Positions 32,986 through 42,434 are shown, numbered from the stretch's first letter. The stretch: 64,000 nucleotides of DNA from Mycolicibacterium sediminis (GCF_010731735.1 NZ_AP022588.1:2728001-2792000), one strand, 5' to 3'. Notes: generated from the sequence alone by a model not told the origin. A program made the numbers and translations.

Positions 32986-34410
32986 GTGACCCACACCGAA
33001 GCCGATCTCGACGCGACGATCGAGGTCGAGGCAGAATCCGACGGCTCCACGGGCGAGATCGCCGAGGACCTGTCGGATCCCATGACCATCCCCGTGGAGG
33101 CCTACGTCTCGCCGGACTATGCCCGCGCGGAGCGAGACAAGCTGTGGCGCAAGGTGTGGCAACAGGTCGGCCGCGTCGAGGAGATCCCCGAGGTGGGCAG
33201 TTACCTCACCTACGACGTCCTCGACGACTCGATCATCGTGGTGCGGACGGGACCGAACGAGTTCTCTGCGCATCACAACGTGTGCATGCACCGCGGCCGC
33301 AAGCTCGTCGACACCCCCGACGGTGGCAAGAACGCCGTCGGCCGGGCGCGAAAGTCCTTCGTGTGCGGATTCCACGGCTGGACCTACGGCCTCGACGGCG
33401 CCTGCACCCACATCCGCGAACAAGACGACTGGAAGGGCACGCTGTCGGCGCGCAACACGCATCTGGCCCCCGTCCAGGTCGACACCTGGGGCGGTTGGCT
33501 GTTCGTGAACATGGACCCCGACTGCGAATCGCTGGCGGACTACCTGATGCCCGCCGCCAAGATCCTCGACCCGTTCGGGTTGGAGAACATGCGCTACAAG
33601 TGGCGCAAGTGGCTCTACTTCGACTGCAACTGGAAAGTCGCGATGGAGGCCTTCAACGAGACCTACCACGTGTTCACGACGCACCCGGAGTTCAACCGGT
33701 TCGGCGAGTTCAAGGGGTGGGCGAAGGCGCAGGGGCGACACAGCAACATCGGCTACGACGCGCCGAAGGGCATGGAGGAGACCAAGTCCAAGATCCGCCT
33801 CGGCACCGGCGACGACCCGCGCGTCTCCACCGCCGAGATGCAGATGTACACCTGGGAGCAGACCAACGCGACGACCACCACCACGCTGGTGAACGCCGCG
33901 AAGCGGCTCGTCGACGAGCTGCCCGAGGGCACGCCCGCGGACAAGGTGCTGCAGCACTGGCTGGCCTCGGCGCGCCGCGACGACGAGGAGCGCGGCGTCA
34001 TCTGGCCGACGATCCCGCCGGACATCCTCGGCCAGAGCGGCACCGCATGGCAGCTGTTCCCGAACCTGCAGATCGGTCAGGGTCTCACCAGCGCGCTGTG
34101 TTACAGCGCGCGTCCCGACCCCAGCTACGACCCCGACAAGTGCATCTTCGAGGTCGCCGTCTACGAGCTGTACCCGAAGGGTGAAGAGCCGCAGACGGAA
34201 TGGCAGTACACGCCGAAGGACTCGCCGAACTGGCTGTCGGTGCTGCCGCAGGACTTCTCCAACATGGCCGCGGTGCAGCAGGGCATGAAGTCGGCCGGCT
34301 TCCCCGGCACGATGCCCAACCCGTACCGGGAGCGCAGCACCGTGAATTTGCACACCCAGCTGTCGAAATACATGGGCACCGGAGCCCCCCGAGAATTGGG
34401 AGAAGCGTGA
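32986..34410 (+). CDS. Rieske non-heme iron oxygenase, large subunit
   Basis: A 474-residue terminal oxygenase. The Rieske cluster ligands are Cys100-X-His102 and Cys127-X2-His130 (CMH...CGFH). The mononuclear iron site is NETYHVFTTH with His228 and His233, after Asn/Glu that bridge the subunits. A long insertion (about residues 280-350) precedes the rest of the catalytic domain. The GTG start has AAAGGAAG upstream and the stop overlaps the BVMO start (GTGA). No small subunit, ferredoxin or reductase gene is in the operon, so electrons must come from elsewhere. It would hydroxylate or demethylate an aromatic, alicyclic or steroid-like substrate. Confidence 0.92.
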   Translation: MTHTEADLDATIEVEAESDGSTGEIAEDLSDPMTIPVEAYVSPDYARAERDKLWRKVWQQVGRVEEIPEVGSYLTYDVLDDSIIVVRTGPNEFSAHHNVCMHRGRKLVDTPDGGKNAVGRARKSFVCGFHGWTYGLDGACTHIREQDDWKGTLSARNTHLAPVQVDTWGGWLFVNMDPDCESLADYLMPAAKILDPFGLENMRYKWRKWLYFDCNWKVAMEAFNETYHVFTTHPEFNRFGEFKGWAKAQGRHSNIGYDAPKGMEETKSKIRLGTGDDPRVSTAEMQMYTWEQTNATTTTTLVNAAKRLVDELPEGTPADKVLQHWLASARRDDEERGVIWPTIPPDILGQSGTAWQLFPNLQIGQGLTSALCYSARPDPSYDPDKCIFEVAVYELYPKGEEPQTEWQYTPKDSPNWLSVLPQDFSNMAAVQQGMKSAGFPGTMPNPYRERSTVNLHTQLSKYMGTGAPRELGEA

Positions 34411-36260
34411 CGACCTGTGGGCCGACCGACGTCCCGACCGACGTCGACATCACCGCCCTGCGTGAGAAGTACGCCGCAGAGCGGGCCAAGCGGGTGCGGC
34501 CCGAGGGTGCCTCGCAGTACCTGGAACTCGAGGGCGACTTCGCCGACTTCTACGAGGTCGATCCGTATACGACGGTGACCGAGCGCGACCCGATCGTCGA
34601 GGACGCCGACGTCGTCGTCCTCGGTGGCGGCTTCGCCGGGCTGCTCGCCGGCGCCTACCTGAAGAAGGCCGGCGTGGAGGGGATCCGCGTCATCGAGATG
34701 GCCGGCGACTTCGGCGGCGTCTGGTACTGGAACCGCTTCCCCGGAGTGCAGTGTGACAACGACGCCTACTGCTACGTCCCGCTGCTCGAGGAACTCGACT
34801 TCATGCCGTCGAAGAAGTTCGCCGACGGTGCCGAGATCCTCCAGCACTGCCGCAACATCGGCAAGCACTTCGGGCTGTACGACGGCGCACTGTTCTCCAC
34901 CCAGGTGCGCGAGCTACGGTGGGAGGACGGAGGAGAGCGCTGGCAGATCAGCACCGACCGCGGCGACGAGATCCGGGCCCGCTTCGTGGTCATGGCGCAG
35001 GGCTCCTACAACCGCCCCAAGCTACCCGGCATCCCCGGGATCAAGGACTTCACGGGCCACGTCTTCCACTCCGCACGATGGGACTACGACTACACCGGTG
35101 GTGACGCGGACGGCGGACTGGTCGAGCTGGCCGACAAGCGGGTGGCGCTCGTCGGCACCGGCGCCACCGGTATCCAGCTGGTGCCGCACCTCGCCCGGGA
35201 TGCCCAACAGCTCTTGGTGTTCCAGCGGACACCGTCGTCGGTGGATCAGCGCACCAACCCGCCCACCGATCGCGATTGGGCCGCGTCGCTCAAGCCGGGC
35301 TGGCAGGAGGAGCGCAAGCGGAACTTCCACAACTGGTCCCCGTTCGTCGGCGTGGTGTTCGGTGAGCCGGACCTGGTGTGTGACTTCTGGACCGAACTCG
35401 GCCGCAACCTCACCAATCGGATCGCCGGACTCGACGATCCCTCCACGGTGACGATCGAGCAGATCATGGCGTTCCGGGAGGAGGAGGACTACAAGATCAT
35501 GGAGCGGCTCCGGCGCCGCGTCGCCGAGATCGTCACCGACCCCGAGACCGCCGAGGCGCTGAAGCCCTACTACCGCTTCATGTGCAAGCGGCCGACGTCC
35601 AGCGAGCAGTACCTGGCCTCGTTCAACCGCCCCAACGTGACGCTCGTCGACGTGTCGGCGACCAAGGGCGTGGAGCGGCTGACGGAGAAGGGCATCGTCG
35701 CCGACGGCGTCGAGTACGAGGTCGACTGCGTCATCTTCGCGAGCGGGTTCGAGATCTCCACCGAGATCAGCCGCAGGTACGCCATCGACTCGATCACGGG
35801 CCGAGATGGCCTGTCGCTCTTCGACCACTGGAAGGACGACTACAAGACCCTGCACGGGATGACCAGCCGCGGCTTCCCCAACCAGTTCCACATGGGCTTC
35901 ATTCAGGGCGGGGTGTCGGCGAACACGACGGCGATGTTCGAACAGCAGGCCAAGCACATCGCCTACGTCGTCGCCGAGGCGCAGAGCCGCGGCGTCACCA
36001 CGGTGGAGCCCAGCCAGGACGGCCAGGCGGCGTGGGTGTCGACCGTGCGCGAGCTGTCGATCGACAACTCGGCATTCGAACTGTCCTGCACCCCCGGTTA
36101 TTACAACAACGAGGGCCGTGGCGGCGCCGAGGGCAACGGGTCGTTCCTCGGTGACTTCTACTCGCCGGGCTTCTACGCGTTCGACGAGCTGCTGCAGGCC
36201 TGGCGCGACACGGGCGACCTGGAGGGGCTGGAGCTGGCCGGTGAGGAACCGTCCGCCTGA
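34407..36260 (+). CDS. Baeyer-Villiger-type flavin monooxygenase
   Basis: A 617-residue class B flavoprotein. GGGFAG (residues 73-78) binds FAD; the type I BVMO fingerprint FxGxxxHxxxWD is exact (Phe215, Gly217, His221, Trp225, Asp226); and VALVGTGATGIQ binds NADPH. The N-terminal extension of about 60 residues and the overall length resemble phenylacetone, cyclopentadecanone and steroid monooxygenases. It converts a ketone to an ester or lactone with O2 and NADPH. GTG 34407 overlaps the Rieske stop. Its pairing with a Rieske oxygenase, CoA ligases and a propeller supports a catabolic ring- or chain-cleavage route. Confidence 0.92.
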   Translation: MTTCGPTDVPTDVDITALREKYAAERAKRVRPEGASQYLELEGDFADFYEVDPYTTVTERDPIVEDADVVVLGGGFAGLLAGAYLKKAGVEGIRVIEMAGDFGGVWYWNRFPGVQCDNDAYCYVPLLEELDFMPSKKFADGAEILQHCRNIGKHFGLYDGALFSTQVRELRWEDGGERWQISTDRGDEIRARFVVMAQGSYNRPKLPGIPGIKDFTGHVFHSARWDYDYTGGDADGGLVELADKRVALVGTGATGIQLVPHLARDAQQLLVFQRTPSSVDQRTNPPTDRDWAASLKPGWQEERKRNFHNWSPFVGVVFGEPDLVCDFWTELGRNLTNRIAGLDDPSTVTIEQIMAFREEEDYKIMERLRRRVAEIVTDPETAEALKPYYRFMCKRPTSSEQYLASFNRPNVTLVDVSATKGVERLTEKGIVADGVEYEVDCVIFASGFEISTEISRRYAIDSITGRDGLSLFDHWKDDYKTLHGMTSRGFPNQFHMGFIQGGVSANTTAMFEQQAKHIAYVVAEAQSRGVTTVEPSQDGQAAWVSTVRELSIDNSAFELSCTPGYYNNEGRGGAEGNGSFLGDFYSPGFYAFDELLQAWRDTGDLEGLELAGEEPSA

Positions 36261-36261
36261 C

Positions 36262-37179
36262 ATGGCCGACCTCAGATTCGACGGCCGCGTCGCCGTCGTC
36301 ACCGGCGGCGGCCGCGGATTGGGCCGCGAGTACGCGCTGCTGCTGGCGTCCCGCGGAGCCATGGTCGTCGTCAACGACGTCGGGGGCAGCCTCACGGGTG
36401 AGGGGGTCGACGACGGCCCCGCCCAGCAGGTGGTCGACGAAATCCTCGCCGCCGGAGGCGCCGCCGTCGCCTCGACCGACTCGGTCGCCACGGCCGACGG
36501 GGGAGAGGCCGTCGTCGGCACCGCGCTCGACCGCTACGGCCGCATCGACGTCCTGATCCACAACGCGGGAAACGTCCGCCGCGGTTCGCTGAAGGACATG
36601 TCGTACGCCGACTTCGACGCCGTACTCGACGTGCACCTGCGCGGCGCATTCCACGTCGTGCGTCCTGCGTTCCCGGTGATGTGCGCGGCGGGCTACGGTC
36701 GGGTGGTGCTGACGTCGTCGATCGGGGGACTCTACGGCAACCACGGCGTCGCCAACTACGCCGCCGCCAAGGCCGGGATCATCGGGCTCACGAACGTGGT
36801 GGCGCTCGAAGGCGCGGCCGAGGGCGTCACCTGCAACGCGATCGTGCCCGGGGCCGTGACGAGAATGGCTGCGGGACTGGACACGTCGACGTACCCACCG
36901 ATGGACCCCGCACTCGTCGCACCGACCGTCGGGTGGCTGGCCCACGAGTCGTGTGCCGTCTCGGGCGAGATCTACGTGGCCATCGCGGGCCGGGTGGCGC
37001 GCGCCTTCGTCGCGGAGACGCCCGGCGTCTACCGGCCGTCGTGGTCGATCGAGGACGTCGCCGAGGCCGCCGACGCGATCCGCGACGACACGGTGCCGCT
37101 GGTGTTCGCCCCCGTTCCGGACGGGCACACCGATCACATCCGGTACAGCTTCGGCGCCTCGCAGACGAGCGCGCCGTGA
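36262..37179 (+). CDS. MFE2-like short-chain 3-hydroxyacyl-CoA dehydrogenase
   Basis: A 305-residue SDR: TGGGRGLG at residues 14-21, then VVVNDVGGSLTGEG, the NDxGG segment typical of the dehydrogenase part of peroxisomal multifunctional enzyme type 2. NAG, a catalytic Ser in TSSIGG and YAAAK are present. Unlike shorter FabG proteins it has an MFE2-type C-terminal extension (SGEIYVAIAGRVARAFVAETPG). It starts 1 nt after the BVMO stop and overlaps the CoA-transferase start (GTGA). A beta-oxidation step on a bulky acyl-CoA is the natural role. Confidence 0.88.
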   Translation: MADLRFDGRVAVVTGGGRGLGREYALLLASRGAMVVVNDVGGSLTGEGVDDGPAQQVVDEILAAGGAAVASTDSVATADGGEAVVGTALDRYGRIDVLIHNAGNVRRGSLKDMSYADFDAVLDVHLRGAFHVVRPAFPVMCAAGYGRVVLTSSIGGLYGNHGVANYAAAKAGIIGLTNVVALEGAAEGVTCNAIVPGAVTRMAAGLDTSTYPPMDPALVAPTVGWLAHESCAVSGEIYVAIAGRVARAFVAETPGVYRPSWSIEDVAEAADAIRDDTVPLVFAPVPDGHTDHIRYSFGASQTSAP

Positions 37180-38396
37180 CCGGGCCGCTGGCGGGCATCC
37201 GCGTCGTCGACCTCACCGCCGTGGTGATGGGCCCGTACTGCACGCAGATCATGGCCGACATGGGTGCCGACGTCGTCAAGGTCGAGCCGCCCGACGGCGA
37301 CAACGCCCGCTACATCTCGGTGGGACCGGCACCCGGCATGAGCGGGGTGTTCGTCAACGTCAACCGTGGGAAGCGCAGCGTCGTCCTCGATCTCGTCACC
37401 GACGAGGGTCGGGCCGCGCTGCGCGGGCTCGTCGCCGAGGCCGACGTCTTCATCCACTCGATGCGCGCCCGGGCGATCGCCAAGCTCGGCTTCGGCTACG
37501 ACGACGTCGCCGCCATCAACCCGAACGTCGTCTACACCAACTGCTACGGATACAGCCGACGTGGCCCCGAAGCCGACCGTCCCGCCTACGACGACGTGAT
37601 CCAGGCGCAGTCCGGCGTCGCCGCCGTCCAGCAGATGCTGACCGGCGAGACGACGTACATGGGCACCATCGTGGCGGACAAGGTCGCGGGGCTGACCGCG
37701 CTGTACGCGACGATGATGGCGCTGTTCCACCGCGAGCGCACCGGTGAGGGGCAGGAGGTGGAGGTGAGCATGTACGAGACGATGGCGTCGTTCATGCTCG
37801 TCGAACACGCCAACGGCGCCATGTTCACGCCCCCGCTCGGCCCCGCGGTCTACCCGCGGACGGTCGCGCGCAACCGGAAGCCGTACCCCACCAAGGACGG
37901 TCACGTCGCGGTGCTGATCTACAACGACAAACATTGGAAGGCGTTCGTCGACCGCGTCAGACCGCCGTGGATCGCCCAGTACGGCGAGGCCTTCGCGACC
38001 CTCGAGCAGCGGGCCAAGCAGATCGACGTGATGTACGCCCTGATCGCCGAGACGCTGCTGCAGCGCACCACCGCCGAATGGCTCGAACTGTTCCGCGAGC
38101 TGGAGATCCCCGCCGCCCCCATCCAGACGCCCGACGAACTCTTCGACGACCCCCACCTAGAGGCGGTCGGCCTGTTCGAGACCGTCGATAGTCCCTACGG
38201 TCCGATCCGCTTTCCCGGTGTGCCGACCTGGTTCTCGCGTACGCCGGGCCACGTGGCCGGGCCCGCACCCGAACTCGGTGCGGACACCGCCGAGGTGCTC
38301 GCCGAGGTCGAGGCGCTGAGTGAGCGGCAGCGCGGCACCGTGGTCGGGAACGTCCGGGACGCCCCGCCCGAGGGCCGGCCCGCCGCCGGGCCGTGA
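37176..38396 (+). CDS. Class III (CaiB/BaiF) CoA-transferase
   Basis: A 406-residue family III CoA-transferase. LAGIRVVDLTAVVMGPYCTQIMADMGADVVKVEPPDGD is the N-terminal signature, GKRSVVLDL the next, and YDDVIQAQSG contains the catalytic Asp (Asp139). Such enzymes move CoA between carboxylates (formyl-CoA:oxalate, carnitine, bile acid and alpha-methylacyl-CoA racemase relatives). GTG 37176 overlaps the SDR stop. It is the last gene of the rightward operon and faces htpG. It may pass CoA from the pathway's short acid product, or racemise an alpha-methyl acyl-CoA. Confidence 0.9.
   Translation: MTGPLAGIRVVDLTAVVMGPYCTQIMADMGADVVKVEPPDGDNARYISVGPAPGMSGVFVNVNRGKRSVVLDLVTDEGRAALRGLVAEADVFIHSMRARAIAKLGFGYDDVAAINPNVVYTNCYGYSRRGPEADRPAYDDVIQAQSGVAAVQQMLTGETTYMGTIVADKVAGLTALYATMMALFHRERTGEGQEVEVSMYETMASFMLVEHANGAMFTPPLGPAVYPRTVARNRKPYPTKDGHVAVLIYNDKHWKAFVDRVRPPWIAQYGEAFATLEQRAKQIDVMYALIAETLLQRTTAEWLELFRELEIPAAPIQTPDELFDDPHLEAVGLFETVDSPYGPIRFPGVPTWFSRTPGHVAGPAPELGADTAEVLAEVEALSERQRGTVVGNVRDAPPEGRPAAGP
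38376..38393. terminator. GC-rich hairpin at the end of the rightward operon
   Basis: CGGCCCG (38376-38382) and CGGGCCG (38387-38393) form a 7-bp stem with a 4-nt loop, inside the last codons of the CoA-transferase gene and 8 bp from the end of the convergent htpG. Candidate terminator only. Confidence 0.3.
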
Positions 38397-38400
38397 CCCC

Positions 38401-40305
38401 CTAGACGGTCCGCGCCAACCGGTCGGCCAGCAGCGCGGCGAACCGAGCCGGATCGTCCAGCGAGCCGCCCTCGGCGAGAAGTGCCGTGCCGTAGAGCAAC
38501 TCGGCGGTCTCGGAGAGTCCGTCCTTGTCCTCGGAGTCGGTCAGTGCCTGTCGCAGACCCGTGACGAGCGGATGGTCGGGGTTGAGTTCGAGGATGCGCT
38601 TGCCGACCGGCACCTCCTGCCCGGACGCGCGGTACATCCGCGCCAGCTGCGGGGTGATGCCGAAGGTGTCGGTGATCAGGCACGCCGGTGACGAGGTCAA
38701 CCGGGTCGACAGCCGCACCTCCTTGACGTGCTCGTCGAGCGTCTCCTTCAGCCACGTCAGCAGGTCGGCGAAGTCGCCCTGGTCGGCGGTGTCCTCCTCG
38801 GTGGTACCGAGATCGACCTCACCCTTGGCCACCGACTGCAGCGCATGACCGTCGAACTCCGGGACCGACTCGACCCACACCTCGTCGACCGGATCGGTCA
38901 GCAGGAGCACCTCGTACCCCTTGGCCTTGAACGCCTCCAGGTGCGGTGAGCGTTCGAGCAGCTGACGTGACTCGCCTGTCGCATAGAAGATCTGCTCCTG
39001 GCCGTCCTTCATCCGCGTGACGTAGTCGGCCAGCGTGGTGGACTCGGTCTCGCTGGCGGTCGACGCGAACGAGGACAGCCGCAGCACGGCGTCGCGGTTG
39101 TCGCCGTCGGAGATCAGGCCCTCCTTGAACACCCGGCCGAACTGGGTCCAGAACGTGGTGTAGTCGTCCGCACGGTTCGCCTGCAGGTCCTTCAGCGTGG
39201 ACAGCACCTTCTTGGTGAGGCTGCGGCGGATCACCTTGATCTGGCGGTCCTGCTGGAGGATCTCGCGGGACACGTTGAGCGACATGTCCTGTGCGTCCAC
39301 GACGCCCTTGACGAACCGCAGGTAGTCGGGCACCAGCTCGTCGCAGTCGCCCATGATGAACACGCGCTTGACGTAGAGCTGAACGCCGGCGCGGCCGTCC
39401 CGGTTGAACAGGTCGAACGGCGCCTGCGACGGGATGAACAGCAGCGCCTGGTACTCGAACGTGCCCTCGGCGCGCATCGCGATGACCTCGAGCGGCTCGT
39501 CCCAGGCGTGCGCGACGTGCTTGTAGAACTGCGCGTACTCCTCGTCGGAGACCTCGCTCTTCGGCTTGGCCCACAGCGCCGTACGCGAGTTGATGGTCTC
39601 GGTCTCCGACGTGACGGTCGGTTCGCCACCCTCCTCCTCCGCCGGGACCGTCTTCTCGACGTCCATCCGGATCGGCCAGGAGATGAAGTCCGAGTACTTC
39701 TTGACCAGCTCGCGGATCTTCCACTGCGAGGTGTAGTCGTGCAGTTCGTCGTCGGCGTCCGCGGGCTTGAGGTGCAGCGTCACCGACGTGCCCTGCGGTG
39801 CGTCGTCGACCTCGGCGATGGTGTAGCTGCCGTCACCGCTGGATTCCCAACGCGTGCCCGAGGTCTCGCCCGCCTTGCGGGTCAGGAGTTCGACGGCGTC
39901 GGCGACCATGAACGTCGAGTAGAAGCCGATGCCGAACTGACCGATCAACTGTTCGGCATCGCCGGGCTGCGCGGCCAGCTTCTGGCGTAGCTCCGCGGTG
40001 CCCGACTTGGCGAGGGTGCCGATCAGGTCGACCACCTCGTCGCGGCTCATGCCGATGCCGTTGTCCCGGACGGTCAGCGTGCGGGCTTCGGCATCGATGG
40101 CGATCTCGACGTGCAGATCCGACGTGTCGACGTCGAGGTCCTTGTCGCGGAACGCCTCGAGGCGAAGCTTGTCCAGGGCGTCGGAGGCATTCGAGATCAA
40201 CTCCCGTAGGAACGAGTCCTTGTTGGAGTAGATGGAATGGATCATCAGCTGCAGCAGCTGACGGGCCTCGGCCTGGAATTCGCGTGTTTCGACCTGCTCG
40301 CTCAC
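38401..40305 (-). CDS. htpG: HSP90-family chaperone HtpG
   Basis: A 634-residue bacterial HSP90. The N-terminal GHKL ATPase has ELISNASDALDKLR (metal-ligand Asn), DNGIGMS, GTLAKSGT and GQFGIGFYS; the middle domain includes YVKRVFIM and LNVSREILQ; the C-terminal dimerisation domain is present, and there is no MEEVD tail, as expected for bacteria. The GTG at 40305 follows TATCAT by 7 nt with no ribosome site, which suggests a leaderless mRNA. It faces the CoA-transferase gene. Confidence 0.97.
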   Translation of the reverse strand: MSEQVETREFQAEARQLLQLMIHSIYSNKDSFLRELISNASDALDKLRLEAFRDKDLDVDTSDLHVEIAIDAEARTLTVRDNGIGMSRDEVVDLIGTLAKSGTAELRQKLAAQPGDAEQLIGQFGIGFYSTFMVADAVELLTRKAGETSGTRWESSGDGSYTIAEVDDAPQGTSVTLHLKPADADDELHDYTSQWKIRELVKKYSDFISWPIRMDVEKTVPAEEEGGEPTVTSETETINSRTALWAKPKSEVSDEEYAQFYKHVAHAWDEPLEVIAMRAEGTFEYQALLFIPSQAPFDLFNRDGRAGVQLYVKRVFIMGDCDELVPDYLRFVKGVVDAQDMSLNVSREILQQDRQIKVIRRSLTKKVLSTLKDLQANRADDYTTFWTQFGRVFKEGLISDGDNRDAVLRLSSFASTASETESTTLADYVTRMKDGQEQIFYATGESRQLLERSPHLEAFKAKGYEVLLLTDPVDEVWVESVPEFDGHALQSVAKGEVDLGTTEEDTADQGDFADLLTWLKETLDEHVKEVRLSTRLTSSPACLITDTFGITPQLARMYRASGQEVPVGKRILELNPDHPLVTGLRQALTDSEDKDGLSETAELLYGTALLAEGGSLDDPARFAALLADRLARTV

Positions 40306-40312
40306 GGCGCCG

Positions 40313-40318
40313 ATGATA
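40313..40318 (-). promoter_or_regulatory. -10 element of htpG, leaderless
   Basis: On the minus strand TATCAT (40318-40313) lies 7 nt before the GTG start of htpG, placing the transcription start at or next to the start codon. Confidence 0.5.
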
Positions 40319-40332
40319 ATCCTTCGCGTCGC

Positions 40333-41874
40333 TCAGCCGAACGTCACGCCCTGTGCGAGCGGTAGCTCGGAGGAGTAGTTGACGGTGTTGGTGGCGCGTC
40401 GCATGTAGGCCTTCCACGAGTCCGACCCCGACTCGCGACCGCCGCCGGTCTGCTTCTCGCCGCCGAACGCTCCGCCGATCTCGGCGCCCGAGGTGCCGAT
40501 GTTGACGTTCGCGATGCCGCAGTCCGAGCCGTCGGCGGCCATGAAGCGCTCCGCCTCGCGCATGTCGGTGGTGAAGATCGCCGACGAGAGACCCTGCGGC
40601 ACCGCATTGTTGAGCGCGATCGCCTCGTCGAGGTCGTCGTAGGTGAGCACGTACAGGATCGGGGCGAAGGTCTCGTCGTGGACCACGGCGGTCTGACCCG
40701 GCATCCGGACGACGGCGGGCCGGACGTAGTAGGCGCCCTCGCCGAGGTCGACCCGCTCACCGCCCGTCACCTCGCCGCCGTCGGCACGGGCACGGTCGAG
40801 AGCCGCCACCATGTCGCGGTGGGACCGCTCGTGGATCAGCGGACCCACCAGCGTGCCGTCGGCCGAGGGATCGCCGACCGGCAGGCTGCGGTACGCGCTC
40901 GCGACCCGCTCGATCACGGTGTCGACCACCGAGCGGTGCGCGATCACCCGTCGCATCGTCGTGCAGCGCTGCCCCGCTGTTCCCGCGGCGGAGAACACGA
41001 TGCCGCGCACGGCGAGATCCAGGTCGGCCGACGGCGTCACGATCGCGGCGTTGTTGCCGCCGAGCTCGAGCAGCGCCTTGCCGAACCGTGCCGCGACGCG
41101 CGGGCCGACCTGCCGGCCCATCCGCACCGATCCGGTCGCGCTCACGAGCGCGACCCGCGGGTCGTCGACGAGCAGCTCGCCGATCTCTCGGGCACCCTGC
41201 ACCAGCCGGCTGACGTCGCGGGGTGCGCCGACGTCGTCGGCGGCCCGCTCGATGAGCGCTTGGCAGGCGACCGCGGTCAACGGCGTCAGCTCCGAGGGCT
41301 TCCACACGACGGTGTTGCCGCACACCAGCGCGACCGCGGTGTTCCACGCCCACACCGCGACCGGGAAGTTGAACGCCGTGATTACGCCGACGACCCCGAG
41401 CGGGTGCCACGTCTCCATGAGGCGGTGGCCGGGCCGCTCGGAGGCGATGGTCTTGCCGTACAGCTGGCGCGACAGGCCGACGGCGAACTGGCAGATGTCG
41501 ATCATCTCCTGCACCTCGCCGAGCGCCTCCGAGGTGATCTTGCCCGCCTCGGCGGTGACGATGGTGGCCAGATCGGCCTTGTGCTCCACCAGCAGTTCAC
41601 CGAGCCGGGACACCAGCGCACCCCGGACGGGTGCGGGGGTCACCCGCCAGGTCTGAAAGGCGCGTGCCGCATCCGTGATCGCCGCGTCGGCGTCCTCGCG
41701 CGTCGACTCGGGAACGGCGAACAGGACGTCGCCGGTGACGGGGGTGCTTGCGGGGAGGCCCGGTCCGCCCGGCTCGCCCAGCGCGGTGTGCGCGCCGATC
41801 GCCTGTAGAGCCGCGCGGACTCGGTCCCGCAGGTCGTCGGCGGTGGGAAGGGTGCTCGTGTGCATGCTCGTCAT
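40333..41874 (-). CDS. pcd: Aminoadipate-semialdehyde (piperideine-6-carboxylate) dehydrogenase
   Basis: A 513-residue aldehyde dehydrogenase of the ALDH7/Pcd type. FNFPVAVWAWN is the cofactor region, FGKALLELGGNN contains the general base Glu, and GTAGQRCTTMRR contains the nucleophile Cys. It is adjacent to lrpA and lat, as in other mycobacteria. Lat converts lysine to piperideine-6-carboxylate and Pcd oxidises it to 2-aminoadipate. Start is the ATG at 41874 or three codons later. It diverges from lrpA across about 98 bp. Confidence 0.93.
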   Translation of the reverse strand: MTSMHTSTLPTADDLRDRVRAALQAIGAHTALGEPGGPGLPASTPVTGDVLFAVPESTREDADAAITDAARAFQTWRVTPAPVRGALVSRLGELLVEHKADLATIVTAEAGKITSEALGEVQEMIDICQFAVGLSRQLYGKTIASERPGHRLMETWHPLGVVGVITAFNFPVAVWAWNTAVALVCGNTVVWKPSELTPLTAVACQALIERAADDVGAPRDVSRLVQGAREIGELLVDDPRVALVSATGSVRMGRQVGPRVAARFGKALLELGGNNAAIVTPSADLDLAVRGIVFSAAGTAGQRCTTMRRVIAHRSVVDTVIERVASAYRSLPVGDPSADGTLVGPLIHERSHRDMVAALDRARADGGEVTGGERVDLGEGAYYVRPAVVRMPGQTAVVHDETFAPILYVLTYDDLDEAIALNNAVPQGLSSAIFTTDMREAERFMAADGSDCGIANVNIGTSGAEIGGAFGGEKQTGGGRESGSDSWKAYMRRATNTVNYSSELPLAQGVTFG

Positions 41875-41960
41875 GGTGTCGCCTTCTGGGTGGTGTCGTG
41901 GGCAGTGGGGTCGTTCGGGTCCGTCGGGTCTTCAGGTCTCACGAGGATCGGTGGCCGCGA

Positions 41961-41966
41961 TAGTCT
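41961..41966 (+). promoter_or_regulatory. -10 element of lrpA, leaderless
   Basis: TAGTCT at 41961-41966 is followed after 6 nt by the lrpA ATG, with no ribosome site between. Transcription probably starts on the ATG. Confidence 0.5.
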
Positions 41967-41972
41967 CCGGCC

Positions 41973-42434
41973 ATGACGGATGCGGCCGACGACCTCGACG
42001 AGATCGACCGGATCCTGGCGCGCGCGCTGGTGGCGGACGGCCGGGCCACGCTGGCGCAGCTGGCGGCGTGTGCAGGGCTGTCGGTGTCGGCGGTGCAGTC
42101 CCGCGTGCGCAGACTCGAGGCCCGTGGAGTGGTGACCGGGTACCGCGCGCGGATCGATCCCGAGGCGGTCGGCAACATGCTGTCGGCGTTCGTCGCCATC
42201 ACCCCTCTCGATCCGTCGCAACCCGATGACGCGCCGGCACGCCTCGAACACATCGATGCGATCGAGTCGTGCCACTCCGTGGCGGGGGACGAGAGCTACG
42301 TCCTGCTGGTACGCGTCCCGACCGCACGCGCGCTGGAGGATCTGCTGCAGCAGATCCGCACGGCGGCGAACGTCCGCACCCGGAGCACGATCATCCTACA
42401 AACTTTTTACGACGGACGCGACTTCGTACCGTAG
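41973..42434 (+). CDS. lrpA: Lrp/AsnC family regulator
   Basis: A 153-residue feast/famine regulator. The N-terminal HTH is DEIDRILARALVADGRATLAQLAACAGLSVSAVQSRVRRLEARGVVTGYRARIDPEAVG, and the RAM effector domain follows with VAGDESYVLLVRV. Its position between pcd and lat matches the mycobacterial LrpA that controls lat in response to amino acids and nutrient state. AT-rich sequence between it and lat (AAACTTTTTACG; CGTAAATTTTGCG) is where it likely binds. Confidence 0.92.
   Translation: MTDAADDLDEIDRILARALVADGRATLAQLAACAGLSVSAVQSRVRRLEARGVVTGYRARIDPEAVGNMLSAFVAITPLDPSQPDDAPARLEHIDAIESCHSVAGDESYVLLVRVPTARALEDLLQQIRTAANVRTRSTIILQTFYDGRDFVP

Noticed and set aside
32035..34353. Long antisense open frame (about 770 codons) opposite the SDR and Rieske genes
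   Set aside because: It is the codon-position mirror of the high-GC coding strand and has no domain likeness. The sense-strand genes have complete motif sets.
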